This document shows, one piece after another, positions 1 to 8,924 of a DNA stretch of 61,449 nt. Within the stretch, counting starts at the first letter, position 1. Every line of letters begins with the position of its first letter. The notes below the pieces were generated by a model that was not told where the DNA came from, searched no databases, and saw nothing but the letters and a program-made list of their open reading frames with translations. The position numbers and the translations under genes were made by a program. Source of the DNA: Bacillota bacterium (GTDB taxonomy: Bacteria; Bacillota; Clostridia; Clostridiales; Clostridiaceae); contig JAEZKY010000134.1 in assembly GCA_023435985.1 (NCBI GenBank), positions 1-61,449 on the forward strand, given 5' to 3'.

Positions 1-81
1 TAGAGATATATTCATGTTCATAAAAAAATATAGTTCACAAGCCTTTATTAGTTTGATTTTAAACGGTATAACCGTCCATTC

Positions 82-108
82 ACCACACGCATAGCATGTG
101 GTTTTTTC
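82..108 (+). terminator. Probable terminator of a gene upstream of the window
   Basis: A short hairpin with arms ACCACA and TGTGGT, extended inward by a GC/GC pair, is followed directly by TTTTTT on the + strand. No gene ending here is visible, so it would serve a + strand transcript entering from the left edge. Confidence 0.5.
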
Positions 109-182
109 ACGCTAAAGCACATAATAAGAAAATTGCATCTATACCAATATAAGAAATACTTACACATAAAAAAGCCAAATAA

Positions 183-229
183 AATAATATCGCCTGATGT
201 AGCTCTTAGCTGCATCAGACGATGTTATT
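183..229 (-). terminator. Hairpin terminator after the ferredoxin aldo/keto reductase
   Basis: Long imperfect hairpin with outer arms AATAATATCG / CGATGTTATT and inner arms CTGATG / CATCAG. On the minus strand it lies a few bases past the stop of the reductase and is followed by TTATTTTATTT. The pairing does not clearly favour one strand. Confidence 0.6.
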
Positions 230-236
230 TATAAAA

Positions 237-1442
237 CTAATATACCTTAAATAATTTCACCGCAGTTTTTGCAATTTTATATATAGGTGTTTCAAGTTCT
301 CTTCTGGCATTTTTTAGTTCTTTTCTAATTTCTATATGCTGTGGGCAATGAGTTTCACATTTACCACATTCAATGCACTGTGAAGCACTGCTTGGATTTT
401 TCCGTATAGCGGTACACATAAGATAATCGTGCCTTCCAGATTTTTTATTTTCAGAATACATTATATTATAGGCATGAAAAGTTCCAGGAATGTCTACTCC
501 CTTAGGACATGGCATACAATAGGCACAGCCTGTGCATCCTACCTTAATGTTTCTCTTTATTTCGCTTTTAACCTGTTCTATAAGATCAAAATCCTCTTCT
601 GTAAATTCACCTGCTGTTGCATTTTGCGCAGCCTTTATATTCTCTTGAACCATTTCAATAGAATTCATTCCAGACAGTACGCAGGTAACCTCTGGTTGAT
701 TCCAAAGCCAACGGAATGCCCATTCTGCTGGAGTACGCTTTCTTGGATTCTCTTTTATTATATTTTTAGCTTTCTCTGGCAATAAATCAACTAATTTTCC
801 ACCTCTTAAAGGTTCCATTATAATTACAGGAAGCCCTTTTTTATTAGCTGCTTCAAGTCCTTTTCTTCCTGCCTGGCTATGTTCATCTAAATAATTATAT
901 TGAATCTGACAGAAATCCCAATTGTAAGCATCTAAAAGCTGAATAAAAGTATCTGTATTTCCATGATAAGAGAATCCAACATTGCGAATTTGTCCATTAA
1001 GAACTTTTTCCTGCAACCATTCTATAACTCCTAATGTTTTTAACCTCTCCCATGTCTTCACATCAGTAAGCATATGCATAAGATAATAATCAATATGATC
1101 AGTTTGAAGTCTTTTTAATTGTTCACTAAAATACTTTTCTAAACTCTTTTGTGATTTAATCAAGTAATGTGGAAGCTTTGTTGCAATATATATTTTATCT
1201 CTGCAATTGTTTCTCTTTAGAATTTCACCTAGGGCTGCCTCACTGCCTGAATAAACATAAGCCGTATCAAAATAATTGACTCCATTATTTATTGCTTCCA
1301 TAACTTCTTTTTCTGCTTTATCTATGTCAGTATTGCCGTTTCTTTTAGTAAATCTCATACAGCCATAACCTAATATAGATAACTCGTTTCCTTTTTTATC
1401 TTTTCTATACCTCATTTCTGAAGCTTTTTCTACTGACTCCAT
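237..1442 (-). CDS. Aldo/keto reductase with C-terminal 4Fe-4S ferredoxin domain
   Basis: NAD(P)H-dependent oxidoreductase of the aldo/keto reductase superfamily fused to a bacterial ferredoxin module. The barrel carries the catalytic set: Asp/Tyr in FDTAYVYSG near residue 60, Lys in ATKLP near 89 and His in DYYLMHML near 125. The C-terminal 90 residues hold two cysteine clusters, CTGCAYCMPCP and CIECGKCETHCP, which fit two 4Fe-4S centres. I chose the ATG at 1442 because GAGGTG lies just upstream; the longer reading starts with a GTG inside that ribosome binding site. Length 401 residues is normal for this subfamily. The physiological substrate is unknown. It is monocistronic and ends at a hairpin. 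Confidence 0.9.
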   Translation of the reverse strand: MESVEKASEMRYRKDKKGNELSILGYGCMRFTKRNGNTDIDKAEKEVMEAINNGVNYFDTAYVYSGSEAALGEILKRNNCRDKIYIATKLPHYLIKSQKSLEKYFSEQLKRLQTDHIDYYLMHMLTDVKTWERLKTLGVIEWLQEKVLNGQIRNVGFSYHGNTDTFIQLLDAYNWDFCQIQYNYLDEHSQAGRKGLEAANKKGLPVIIMEPLRGGKLVDLLPEKAKNIIKENPRKRTPAEWAFRWLWNQPEVTCVLSGMNSIEMVQENIKAAQNATAGEFTEEDFDLIEQVKSEIKRNIKVGCTGCAYCMPCPKGVDIPGTFHAYNIMYSENKKSGRHDYLMCTAIRKNPSSASQCIECGKCETHCPQHIEIRKELKNARRELETPIYKIAKTAVKLFKVY

Positions 1443-1666
1443 TATTATAATCACCTCACTAAATATATATTATATAATACATATGTTATAACAAATATAA
1501 TTTTTTTAAACTTCAAGTATCATATACACGTCCAAAGAAAAAATACGCTTACGCTCGCTTTTTTCTCTAATTGCTCCACTTCCATAGCAAATATCATTAT
1601 TAACTTTATCTAAGGCATCTTAATGGCGGAAAATGTTATATAATTACGCTTTTATGTTCTGTAATC

Positions 1667-2377
1667 TTAATCGGTTTTAATTTCTCTTACGTCATTATAG
1701 AACTTATACATTAAACCTGCGGTGGTAGCCTCTGCCATTGTTAGAACCATTGAAGTAATTATATGAAATCTAGCATGCTTATTTTTCACATGAGAATGCT
1801 TCCTGTATATATTTATAGCTCTTTTGCTATTAAAATTAATATATTGGTCTAGGGAACTAAAATATATTCCACCTTTTTCTATTTTGAATTCAGCATGATG
1901 AATATGAGTTCTAATTACCCAATTTTCATAACTTCTATGGTTATGTAATAGATTAACATTAGCATGCTGAGGAACTGTCAAATCTTGAATCAAATGACAG
2001 GCTGCACCTAAATAAAACATTGCTTTTTTAATATCACCATGGGAATATTCATTAAGTGCTTTGGTATAGTAAGATATACATTCTGTTTTTGCATTGCTGC
2101 TTCCGTATAATCCTTTATTCTTGTGTGGGTTATAAAAATGATTATTGCTTTTTAAATCTTGATCAGCCCAAACCACTCCTTCATTTATGTCATTTATGTA
2201 TGACTCCATAAGCTCACGAGCTTCTATATGTCTATCATTTTTTAATATTATTACAGCTTGAGCATTTATGAATTTATGAACTGTACATTTAGTTTTAATT
2301 ATTTTCTTCTTTATAGGATTTGCAGCCCTTAATATACTTTTGAATACATATGAATAAGATTTTTCTAAAGTATCCAT
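1667..2377 (-). CDS. Zinc-dependent phospholipase C/P1-nuclease-like protein without signal peptide
   Basis: The 236-residue protein aligns by eye with Bacillus cereus phospholipase C and the N-terminal domain of clostridial alpha-toxin. Visible matches are VHKFINAQA (zinc His), WADQDLKSNNHFYNP (Asp and His ligands) and the signature YLGAACHLIQDLTVPQHAN followed by HNHRSYENW. The start ATG at 2377 follows TAGGA at good spacing. The oddity is the N-terminus: secreted members expose a Trp after signal cleavage that ligates zinc, but this protein has neither a signal peptide nor that Trp. It may act inside the cell, be exported another way, or lack one metal site. Substrate unknown; membership in the fold is fairly sure. 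Confidence 0.75.
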   Translation of the reverse strand: MDTLEKSYSYVFKSILRAANPIKKKIIKTKCTVHKFINAQAVIILKNDRHIEARELMESYINDINEGVVWADQDLKSNNHFYNPHKNKGLYGSSNAKTECISYYTKALNEYSHGDIKKAMFYLGAACHLIQDLTVPQHANVNLLHNHRSYENWVIRTHIHHAEFKIEKGGIYFSSLDQYINFNSKRAINIYRKHSHVKNKHARFHIITSMVLTMAEATTAGLMYKFYNDVREIKTD

Positions 2378-2478
2378 AATTATCATTCCTATCGCTATAT
2401 TTATAGTATAAATTATTATAAACATAAATTAAACTATTATCCATAAATATAATATATTTTCTAATGCTAGAATCCTAT

Positions 2479-3114
2479 CTACTCTTTTATCTTCACTCCA
2501 TTAACTCCTGCCTTAAAACTTTTTATAAACAAATCGAAAACACCTTTAATTAATTGTACATTCTCGAATTCCTTATTTAACTTAAGCACTTCAATTGCTG
2601 CTTCAATAGTACACAGTTCTCCTTCTGATGCGCCTCTTCTTAGCGTATATTCTGACTTATAAATTGGTTTTAGCGAAATTCTTGGTAGATTTTTCAAGTA
2701 ACAACTCTTTCTAAATATCTTTTCAGCTTCTTTCCAGGTACCATCCAATATAATAAATGCTGGAGTTTTCTCTGAACTTCTATATTCAAACTTTTTTTCT
2801 GACAAATCCTCATTCTCTACAGGAAACAGTATATATGTTTCATAGTCTTCACTATTGATGTATTCAATTAATTTTTCAGGAGTATTTGTTCTTTCCCAAA
2901 GAATTAGTTCAGTTGATTTGGTATTCATCAATTTCAGCAATCTAGCTGTATTAGAAGATCTCTTAAATTCTCTTTCTGTTGATAATATTAATATCTTTGC
3001 TTCAGTCTTTATTTTAGGTGCAACATTGCAGATACAATTTATTATTGGTAATCCACATTTGTTGCAACTCTCATACAATTTCGTGATTTGCTTAACTTTA
3101 AATTTAGAATCCAT
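2479..3114 (-). CDS. DTW domain protein, probable tRNA-uridine aminocarboxypropyltransferase
   Basis: The N-terminus has a zinc-knuckle-like CNKCGLPIINCICN (about residues 15-30), followed by LILSTEREFKRSSNTARLL and the DTW-family box ILDGTWKEAEKIFRKS. Family members (E. coli TapT/YfiP, TuaA) make the acp3U modification on tRNA from S-adenosylmethionine. Here the box reads DGTW. ATG at 3114 is preceded by a perfect AGGAGG, so the 15 extra residues of the longer frame are dismissed. Length (211 residues) is usual for bacterial members. It stands alone on the minus strand. The enzymatic role is inferred from the family. Confidence 0.8.
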   Translation of the reverse strand: MDSKFKVKQITKLYESCNKCGLPIINCICNVAPKIKTEAKILILSTEREFKRSSNTARLLKLMNTKSTELILWERTNTPEKLIEYINSEDYETYILFPVENEDLSEKKFEYRSSEKTPAFIILDGTWKEAEKIFRKSCYLKNLPRISLKPIYKSEYTLRRGASEGELCTIEAAIEVLKLNKEFENVQLIKGVFDLFIKSFKAGVNGVKIKE

Positions 3115-3304
3115 CTTACCTCCTGGTTTATTTTCGTCAAAAACACCTTGTTTAATCAATTCAGTAAATACATTGTTATATTGTTGTTACTCTCAGTATT
3201 TTAAAATTTATTTATTCAATTTATCGGACCCTACCAATATAAATTCTGCTTATTATATTTGTTATTACATTCACTTTAAATATCACAACGTGCATTTTCA
3301 TTCA

Positions 3305-4633
3305 TTATATTAGTTTTATAATGAACATAAAAAGTGAATATAAAATATTAGAGAAAAACATGAATATAAATATTAAAAATATTACACCTGCAGAAATTAG
3401 TGATTTTTTCATTTTTTTAGTTTCTTGTCTCTTCCATTCATTTTGAATTATTTTTTTCTTTTTAGGCTTATATTTTTTAAACTTTATTATTCTATTATTT
3501 TTTCCCTCCAGCCTTAACTCTATATTTTTTAAGTACTTTTGAATAGTTTTATTATCATACCGTAAACCTAATGATTTTTGAAAACTTTCTTTTGCTCTTA
3601 ATAAATCATTAGTATAGTAATAGCAGTATCCAATACAATTCAATGCTAATTCATCATCTTTATTAAAAGATAAATACCATTCCAAGTATGGCAATGCTTC
3701 ATTAAAACGTCCACTTTCCTCTAAAATCTTTCCAATTAAAAGAGAACTATCAAAATCTGAATCATTTGTATCAAATGCTTCTCTTGAAAATTCTAATGCT
3801 TTAGCCAAGTGTCCGTTATCATAATAAAAATATCCTATTAATCTTAATAGTTCTGGATCATGTTTAAATATATCATAAGCTAAAAGTAAATATTTTTGTG
3901 TACTACTATAATTTTTCTTCTCTAATTCCTCATATGCCTTTTGCCTTATAGGCAGATATTCATCTGCTATTTCTGAATTTAATTCATCTAAATAATTGTA
4001 TTTTAACTTATTAGGATTTCTAAGGTTCTTAAAAAATGAATCAACTTTATTTGCTGGATACTTATGATATAACTTTATTTCATCTTTATCCCAATTAAAA
4101 TTATTCTTTAAAATCAGCCATATATCTGCTGGTAAATGTTTATTGTCTATGAGAAATTCAAATAATTCATCTTCTATTATTTGAAAGCTGTATGCATCCC
4201 AAACTACATCCATATTCAAAAGTTCTTCCCACTCCTTAGAATTTCTCCTTAAGGATATATTATTATATATTGTATTAAGTATGTTTAAAAATTCTCCTAC
4301 ACAATCTTTTAAACTTATACTTCTACCTGGCTTATCATTGCCGTCATAATCTATATACAAATCAGCTTTGAATTTTATTTTCTTATTAGCATATTTCTCA
4401 TTTTCTAAAAGCGAAGTAGTTTCAACCGAATTATCTAAGCTTTCAGTTTCATTATTTTTATTCTTATCTCTTCTCTTTACATATTTTATTCCTTCATCAT
4501 AAGCTTTTCTAAGCCTTTGATATCCTTCTGCATCATCTTCTGGATTATGAACTTTTAACAATTTAGCATAAGCTTTTTTTATTTCTTTAATATCACTATC
4601 ATAAGATATTTCTAATACATTCCACCAATTCAT
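3305..4633 (-). CDS. J-domain protein with TPR repeats and C-terminal membrane anchor
   Basis: Residues 1-50 form an atypical J domain (MNWWNVLEISYDSDIKEIKK, then AEGYQRLRKAYDEG), the type found in E. coli DjlB/DjlC, the co-chaperones of HscC. The canonical HPD is replaced by HNPED. The middle has at least three TPR-like units (YFYYDNGHLAKALEFSREAF; GRFNEALPYLEWYLSF; GYCYYYTNDLLRAKESFQKS). The end is basic (KKYKPKKKKII) followed by one hydrophobic segment, consistent with a tail anchor and a cytosolic J domain. The ATG at 4633 was preferred over a TTG four codons upstream. Its position beside an HscC gene supports a partner role. The TPRs suggest client or rhomboid binding, which is inference. 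Confidence 0.8.
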   Translation of the reverse strand: MNWWNVLEISYDSDIKEIKKAYAKLLKVHNPEDDAEGYQRLRKAYDEGIKYVKRRDKNKNNETESLDNSVETTSLLENEKYANKKIKFKADLYIDYDGNDKPGRSISLKDCVGEFLNILNTIYNNISLRRNSKEWEELLNMDVVWDAYSFQIIEDELFEFLIDNKHLPADIWLILKNNFNWDKDEIKLYHKYPANKVDSFFKNLRNPNKLKYNYLDELNSEIADEYLPIRQKAYEELEKKNYSSTQKYLLLAYDIFKHDPELLRLIGYFYYDNGHLAKALEFSREAFDTNDSDFDSSLLIGKILEESGRFNEALPYLEWYLSFNKDDELALNCIGYCYYYTNDLLRAKESFQKSLGLRYDNKTIQKYLKNIELRLEGKNNRIIKFKKYKPKKKKIIQNEWKRQETKKMKKSLISAGVIFLIFIFMFFSNILYSLFMFIIKLI

Positions 4634-4724
4634 AATTAACAACAAAGCTCCAATTCATCTAATTTCTAAATTAATTATTTAGTTTTTTCTAATTATTACT
4701 TTATAATTTATCATTTAATTATTA

Positions 4725-6272
4725 TCAATTAAGTTGCCCTGCACTTTTCAGTATCATATCCATATTATAATAATTAGCACCAAGTTCTTTTGCTTTAAGT
4801 ATCTCTCCTCTTGCTAAATCAAACTTTTTCATATTGTAATATACTACTCCTAAAAAATAATGCCCATCTTTTAAATCTAATTGTTCTAAATCATCTGAAT
4901 AGTTAACAGCATCATCATATTTTCTTAAAAAGATATCTGAATTAATAATACATTTTAAAGCATAAGTGTTTATGTCCTTAGATGGATTTGATGACATAAT
5001 TTCCTTAGCAGTTTTTTCAACCTGATTCCAATTTTGTGCTTTGGTATCTTGATCTAGTTGTGTCACCATCCTTATTATTTTATTTTGAGGATTATTAAAG
5101 CCCCATAAAACTGTTGATGACATTATTATAACTGCTAGTACAAAATAAGCATATCTATTAAAATACCATAATCTCTTTTTCGATTCATTAAAAATTACCG
5201 CAAAAATAAATCCTCCTATAAGCCCTCCCAAATGTGCAAAATTATCTATCCCAGATTTAGTAAACCCATAAAATAAGTTTATGCATATTACTCCAACTAT
5301 GTTGTATCCTAATCCAGATTTAAATAATGCTGGTTTCTCTACACATATAAAAAGAATAGCTCCAAACAATCCAAAAATAGCTCCCGACGCTCCTGCTCCA
5401 GGATTTGAGCTAAATGCAAAACTAAATATATTACCTAAAATTCCAGCTGCAAAATATATAGCTATAAACTTAACCTTTCCAAAAATCTTTTCAGCAAGCA
5501 TGCCTATTAAATATAATGTATAACAATTTAAAGCTGTATGAACTATGTTTACATGTAAAAATATAGGTGCTATAAACCTCCAATATTCACCTTGCAATAT
5601 ATGAGCATTTTCTTTGCCTCCAAGTTCTAATAGCAGTGTGTTATAATCTATCCCTGAATCCCATGAATATAACCCCATTAAAGCAAATATTAAAATATTT
5701 GAAGCAACTAATATATATGTAATTATTGGTTCTTTACTCTTAAATTCAATCTCAGTTTCCGTTTTCTTTTTCTCTACAATTTCTTCAAAGCTTATAAGTG
5801 AATTATCTCTCTCCTTATATTCACTAAAATACTTCTTTAAATGTTCTTTTACTTTAAATTCATCTTTTTTAGTTTTAAAATAATTCATAACACTTTGCTT
5901 TTCAAGGCTTACAACCATACTTCTTAAATATTTTCTCCATGCTACCTTATTAACTTGGTTATCCTTAATAAGCTTAACTTTCTCTATCGGTGGATCATTT
6001 TCAAAAATAAATATTCCAAAAGAATATACAAAAGTATTATTCTTAGTATTAAGAAAATTTTCTTTAACCTCTATAAAATATTGTTTTAGTTCTTCTTCTG
6101 AAAACAAATCCCCATTAACCAATTCCAATACAATCATTGTGCCAAAATGATCTTTCATCATCATATTATCTTTTTCATCTATTTTTATTTTATTATTCTC
6201 ATCGCATAAGGGTATAAAATCCTTATATTGAGTAAAACTTTTCATTATTCCTTCAACTTCATCTTTATACAT
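4725..6272 (-). CDS. Rhomboid family intramembrane serine protease with C-terminal TPRs (GluP/YqgP-like)
   Basis: 515 residues in three parts. The first ~180 are a cytosolic domain. Next comes a rhomboid core starting at EPIITYILVASNIL, with the Ser motif GAGASGAIFGLFGA (near residue 295) and the His motif FAHLGGLIGGF (near 345), so the catalytic Ser/His pair is present. A final membrane helix and a TPR-containing tail follow (YDDAVNYSDDLEQLD, then YFLGVVYYNMKKFDLARGE). The layout matches B. subtilis YqgP/GluP, which cleaves the magnesium transporter MgtE and cooperates with FtsH. Start ATG follows AGGGGT. It lies 80-110 bp from the J-protein and HscC genes on the same strand, suggesting shared transcription. 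Substrate unknown. Confidence 0.9.
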   Translation of the reverse strand: MYKDEVEGIMKSFTQYKDFIPLCDENNKIKIDEKDNMMMKDHFGTMIVLELVNGDLFSEEELKQYFIEVKENFLNTKNNTFVYSFGIFIFENDPPIEKVKLIKDNQVNKVAWRKYLRSMVVSLEKQSVMNYFKTKKDEFKVKEHLKKYFSEYKERDNSLISFEEIVEKKKTETEIEFKSKEPIITYILVASNILIFALMGLYSWDSGIDYNTLLLELGGKENAHILQGEYWRFIAPIFLHVNIVHTALNCYTLYLIGMLAEKIFGKVKFIAIYFAAGILGNIFSFAFSSNPGAGASGAIFGLFGAILFICVEKPALFKSGLGYNIVGVICINLFYGFTKSGIDNFAHLGGLIGGFIFAVIFNESKKRLWYFNRYAYFVLAVIIMSSTVLWGFNNPQNKIIRMVTQLDQDTKAQNWNQVEKTAKEIMSSNPSKDINTYALKCIINSDIFLRKYDDAVNYSDDLEQLDLKDGHYFLGVVYYNMKKFDLARGEILKAKELGANYYNMDMILKSAGQLN

Positions 6273-6380
6273 ATAATACCCCTTTATTCCTCACCACTTA
6301 ATAATCATAGTGCTCATTTATTTTAATTAACACTTATAATGTTAACTATTGAAATTCATATACCTTTTAACAGTTTTCAA

Positions 6381-8072
6381 TTAATAAGTCTCCAGTATAT
6401 CTAATTTCTCATTAAATATTTTCACGTTCTTTTCAATTAGCCTTGAGTCTTGAGTTGATAATATTCTTTCAAATTCAGTTAATAATTTTGCAATATACTC
6501 ACGTTTTTCACCTAGGGCTTCTTCATATAATCTTTCGCCCCTTGCAAGCAGCAATCTATTTTCTGTTCTATCCCTTGGATGAATCTTTATATCTTTAAGA
6601 GTTTCCATACGCGCTTTTATTTCTTCTTCTGTCATTGAACCTGGCGCTTTTTCAATTATTAAAGTTTTCTTAACTCCTGTGCTCCTTACAGTAGCTTCTA
6701 CTTCTAGGAGACCATTTATATCATAAGTATATCTCACATCAACCACCTGGTTCCCAGCTTTATCTTTTGGAATTGATACTTTAAATTCTCCAAGAGCTAT
6801 ATTATTTTCAACTTTCCTGCTTTCTCCTTGATATACCTTAATAGTCATAATAGTTTGATTATCTGCTATAGGCACTAGATCTTTAACTATACTTATTGGG
6901 ACTGGTGAATTTCTTTCAATTATAGGCAGATAATATCCAGGCTCATATTTTTCGCCATCCACACGCTGAGCAACTGCTACTCCAAGAGTATATGGGCATA
7001 TATCTGTTAACACTAATTCTTTAAGATCCGAGTTTTTTTCTTTTAACGCTGCCTGAATTGCTGCTCCAAGTGCTACTGTCTCATCTGGGTTTATGTTTGA
7101 AAATGGCAGCTTATTGAACATTTTACTGACTACATTTCTCACTAATGGCATTCTTGTACTTCCGCCAATTAAAATTACTGCTTCTATTTCTGATGGTGAT
7201 ATATCGGCATCTCTTAAAGCTCTTTCTACTGGATGCCTTAGCCTTAATATTAATTCTGTGCATAATTTTTCAAACTTAGCTCTATCTAATTTTACTTCAT
7301 AGTTTTTTTCGGCTGTCATCAATGTCATAGCTGCAGTTTCATTATTTGACAATGTCTTTTTACATAATTCAGCTTGCTTAAATAAGGCTGATACAGTTTT
7401 CCTATCTAATTTATTTAAGTCCAATTCATTCTTTTCAATAAAATACTCAACAAGTACTTTATTAAAATCTTCACCGCCTAAGAAATTATCTCCAGCTATT
7501 GACTTAACCTCCATAACCCCTTCAAACAATTCAAGTATTGAAATATCGAATGTTCCTCCACCTAAGTCAAATACTAAAAATTGAGTCTCATCTTCTTCCT
7601 GATGAAGACCATAAGCTACCGCAGCTGCTGTTGGTTCACTTATTAATCTTTCAACCTTAAGCCCGGCAAGTTCACCAGCTCTTTTTGTTGCTTTACGCTG
7701 AGTATCATTAAAATATGCCGGAACACTTATAATTGCTTCTACAATCTCTTCATCTAAATATTCCTCTGCATCTTCTTTTAATCTTTTTAGGATAAACGAA
7801 GATAATTCTTCTGGTGTAAATACATAGGAGCCAATATTAAATTTTTTCTCTGTCCCCATAAATCTCTTAAAATTAGCAATTGTGCACTCTGGATGTGTAA
7901 TAAGTCTTTCTTTTGCAACTTCTCCTATTAGAATCTCATTGTTATCATCAACACTAACTACAGATGGTGTTAAATGCTTGTTCAAAACATTAGGTATAAT
8001 CTCTGCTTGTCCATCTTTCCAAATAGCTGCTAAACTATTTGTAGTTCCTAGATCTATTCCTATAATCGCCAT
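6381..8072 (-). CDS. hscC: Hsp70-family chaperone of the HscC type
   Basis: 563 residues, shorter than DnaK (about 610-640), with a reduced lid. ATPase signatures are intact: GIDLGTTNS at residues 5-13, VFDLGGGTFDIS, and ILIGGSTRMPLV. It resembles E. coli HscC along its whole length, for example SLAAIWKDGQAEIIPN, AGDNFLGGEDF and LTDICPYTLGV. HscC is a specialised Hsp70 that works with J-proteins DjlB/DjlC; no GrpE gene is nearby. The ATG at 8072 follows GAGGAG. The J-protein lies two genes downstream on the same strand, separated by the rhomboid protease. The general housekeeping DnaK is presumably elsewhere in the genome. Confidence 0.92.
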   Translation of the reverse strand: MAIIGIDLGTTNSLAAIWKDGQAEIIPNVLNKHLTPSVVSVDDNNEILIGEVAKERLITHPECTIANFKRFMGTEKKFNIGSYVFTPEELSSFILKRLKEDAEEYLDEEIVEAIISVPAYFNDTQRKATKRAGELAGLKVERLISEPTAAAVAYGLHQEEDETQFLVFDLGGGTFDISILELFEGVMEVKSIAGDNFLGGEDFNKVLVEYFIEKNELDLNKLDRKTVSALFKQAELCKKTLSNNETAAMTLMTAEKNYEVKLDRAKFEKLCTELILRLRHPVERALRDADISPSEIEAVILIGGSTRMPLVRNVVSKMFNKLPFSNINPDETVALGAAIQAALKEKNSDLKELVLTDICPYTLGVAVAQRVDGEKYEPGYYLPIIERNSPVPISIVKDLVPIADNQTIMTIKVYQGESRKVENNIALGEFKVSIPKDKAGNQVVDVRYTYDINGLLEVEATVRSTGVKKTLIIEKAPGSMTEEEIKARMETLKDIKIHPRDRTENRLLLARGERLYEEALGEKREYIAKLLTEFERILSTQDSRLIEKNVKIFNEKLDILETY

Positions 8073-8185
8073 AATTACTCCTCTATTTCTATCAAAATTT
8101 TTTATAACTATGTTTAGCTTATGTACTCATATATACTTTACTCAATTTCTAACCACATATTATGAGATTTAGCAGTTAATATTAC

Positions 8186-8524
8186 TTATTTGTCACATAT
8201 ATTATTTAATATTTTATCTATTTCAAATACCATATTTCTAAATGTTATATTTAAGTTTTTTCGCATTTCATAATCATCACACCATATTCCATACTCCGGT
8301 ATTCCAGTATGTACTTCATTAGCCTTATTCCAATCTTCTTTGATAAATTTAATCAATTCATCTGTATCTGTATAGTTCCAATCTACCCATATTTGAATAT
8401 TGTGAAACATAGTTTCCAGAAATCTATAAAAATATGGTTTTTTACTATTTTTTTCATTTTCCTTAATGAAACACAATAATTGCTGTAGTATTACCTTTAA
8501 ATCTAATAATAACTTTTGATCCAA
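8186..8524 (-). CDS. Hypothetical 112-residue protein, first gene before hscC
   Basis: I do not recognise a family. The protein is soluble and Trp/Tyr-rich in the middle (FHNIQIWVDWNYTDTDEL, IPEYGIWCDDYEM) with helical ends. The start is a TTG at 8524 with GGGGAG at six-base spacing, so expression looks real despite the rare codon. It lies 113 bp upstream of hscC on the same strand and could be part of that transcript or an independent gene. No signal peptide or membrane segment. Confidence 0.65.
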   Translation of the reverse strand: MDQKLLLDLKVILQQLLCFIKENEKNSKKPYFYRFLETMFHNIQIWVDWNYTDTDELIKFIKEDWNKANEVHTGIPEYGIWCDDYEMRKNLNITFRNMVFEIDKILNNICDK

Positions 8525-8804
8525 TATATACTCCCCTTTACAAATTAAATTGAATTAGCAAAACTTACAATAAAGCTTAAATAAATCCTAATTAATCAAT
8601 TTTCTACTTTTATTGTAATTCTATTTATTGTTAATGTATATTATACTTTAGTATGATTTTGTAAATTAATCCATTATAATTCATATAAATCATAGGTATA
8701 AAAAGAGAGCTTACTTTCTATAAATTCTTGTTGTCGGTGCTAGTGTAGCTTTATGGACACCATTGAAAGAGAGACAGTCACCTAATTATATTAAATAATA
8801 GATA
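8525..8804. other. Intergenic stretch between the hscC cluster and the repeat protein
   Basis: Divergent promoter region. I see no further ORF. A patch around 8731-8765 is richer in G/C than its surroundings (it contains GTCGGTGCTAGTG) and may form a weak hairpin between GGTG and CACC. No function can be assigned to it. Confidence 0.4.
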
Positions 8805-8837
8805 TTTCACATAAATTTCACATTGAGACCTTATACT
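8805..8837 (+). promoter_or_regulatory. Candidate PhoP box pair plus -10 for the secreted repeat protein
   Basis: Two TTCACA hexamers (8806-8811 and 8817-8822) lie in direct repeat with an 11-bp period inside the repeated octamer TTTCACAT. This matches the Bacillus PhoP pattern TT(A/T/C)ACA with about 5-bp spacing. A TATACT at 8832-8837 could be the -10, with the boxes covering the -35 region as at PhoP-activated promoters. A further 11-bp tandem (TAACC-type) follows at 8845-8866. Regulation by phosphate is inference. Confidence 0.4.
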
Positions 8838-8844
8838 GCATTTG

Positions 8845-8866
8845 TAACCAGTTATTAACCGGTTGA
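8845..8866 (+). repeat. Tandem 11-bp direct repeat in the leader of the repeat-protein gene
   Basis: TAACCAGTTAT is followed immediately by TAACCGGTTGA, with 8 of 11 positions identical. It lies 58 bp before the gene start, has one-helical-turn period and could be a second regulator site. It is out of phase with the TTCACA pair upstream. Confidence 0.45.
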
Positions 8867-8924
8867 ATAGAATCATTTTTAATAATTTAAATCAAAAAAT
8901 ATTATATAACAAGGAGATATGATT

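Noticed and set aside
1530..1570. Hairpin-like segment with GAAAAAA and TTTTTTC around CGCTTACGCTCG
   Set aside because: Arms match mainly through A/T runs; too weak to annotate as a terminator with confidence.
7882..8172. Open frame on the + strand opposite hscC
   Set aside because: Antisense shadow of a strongly conserved Hsp70 gene; no ribosome binding site.
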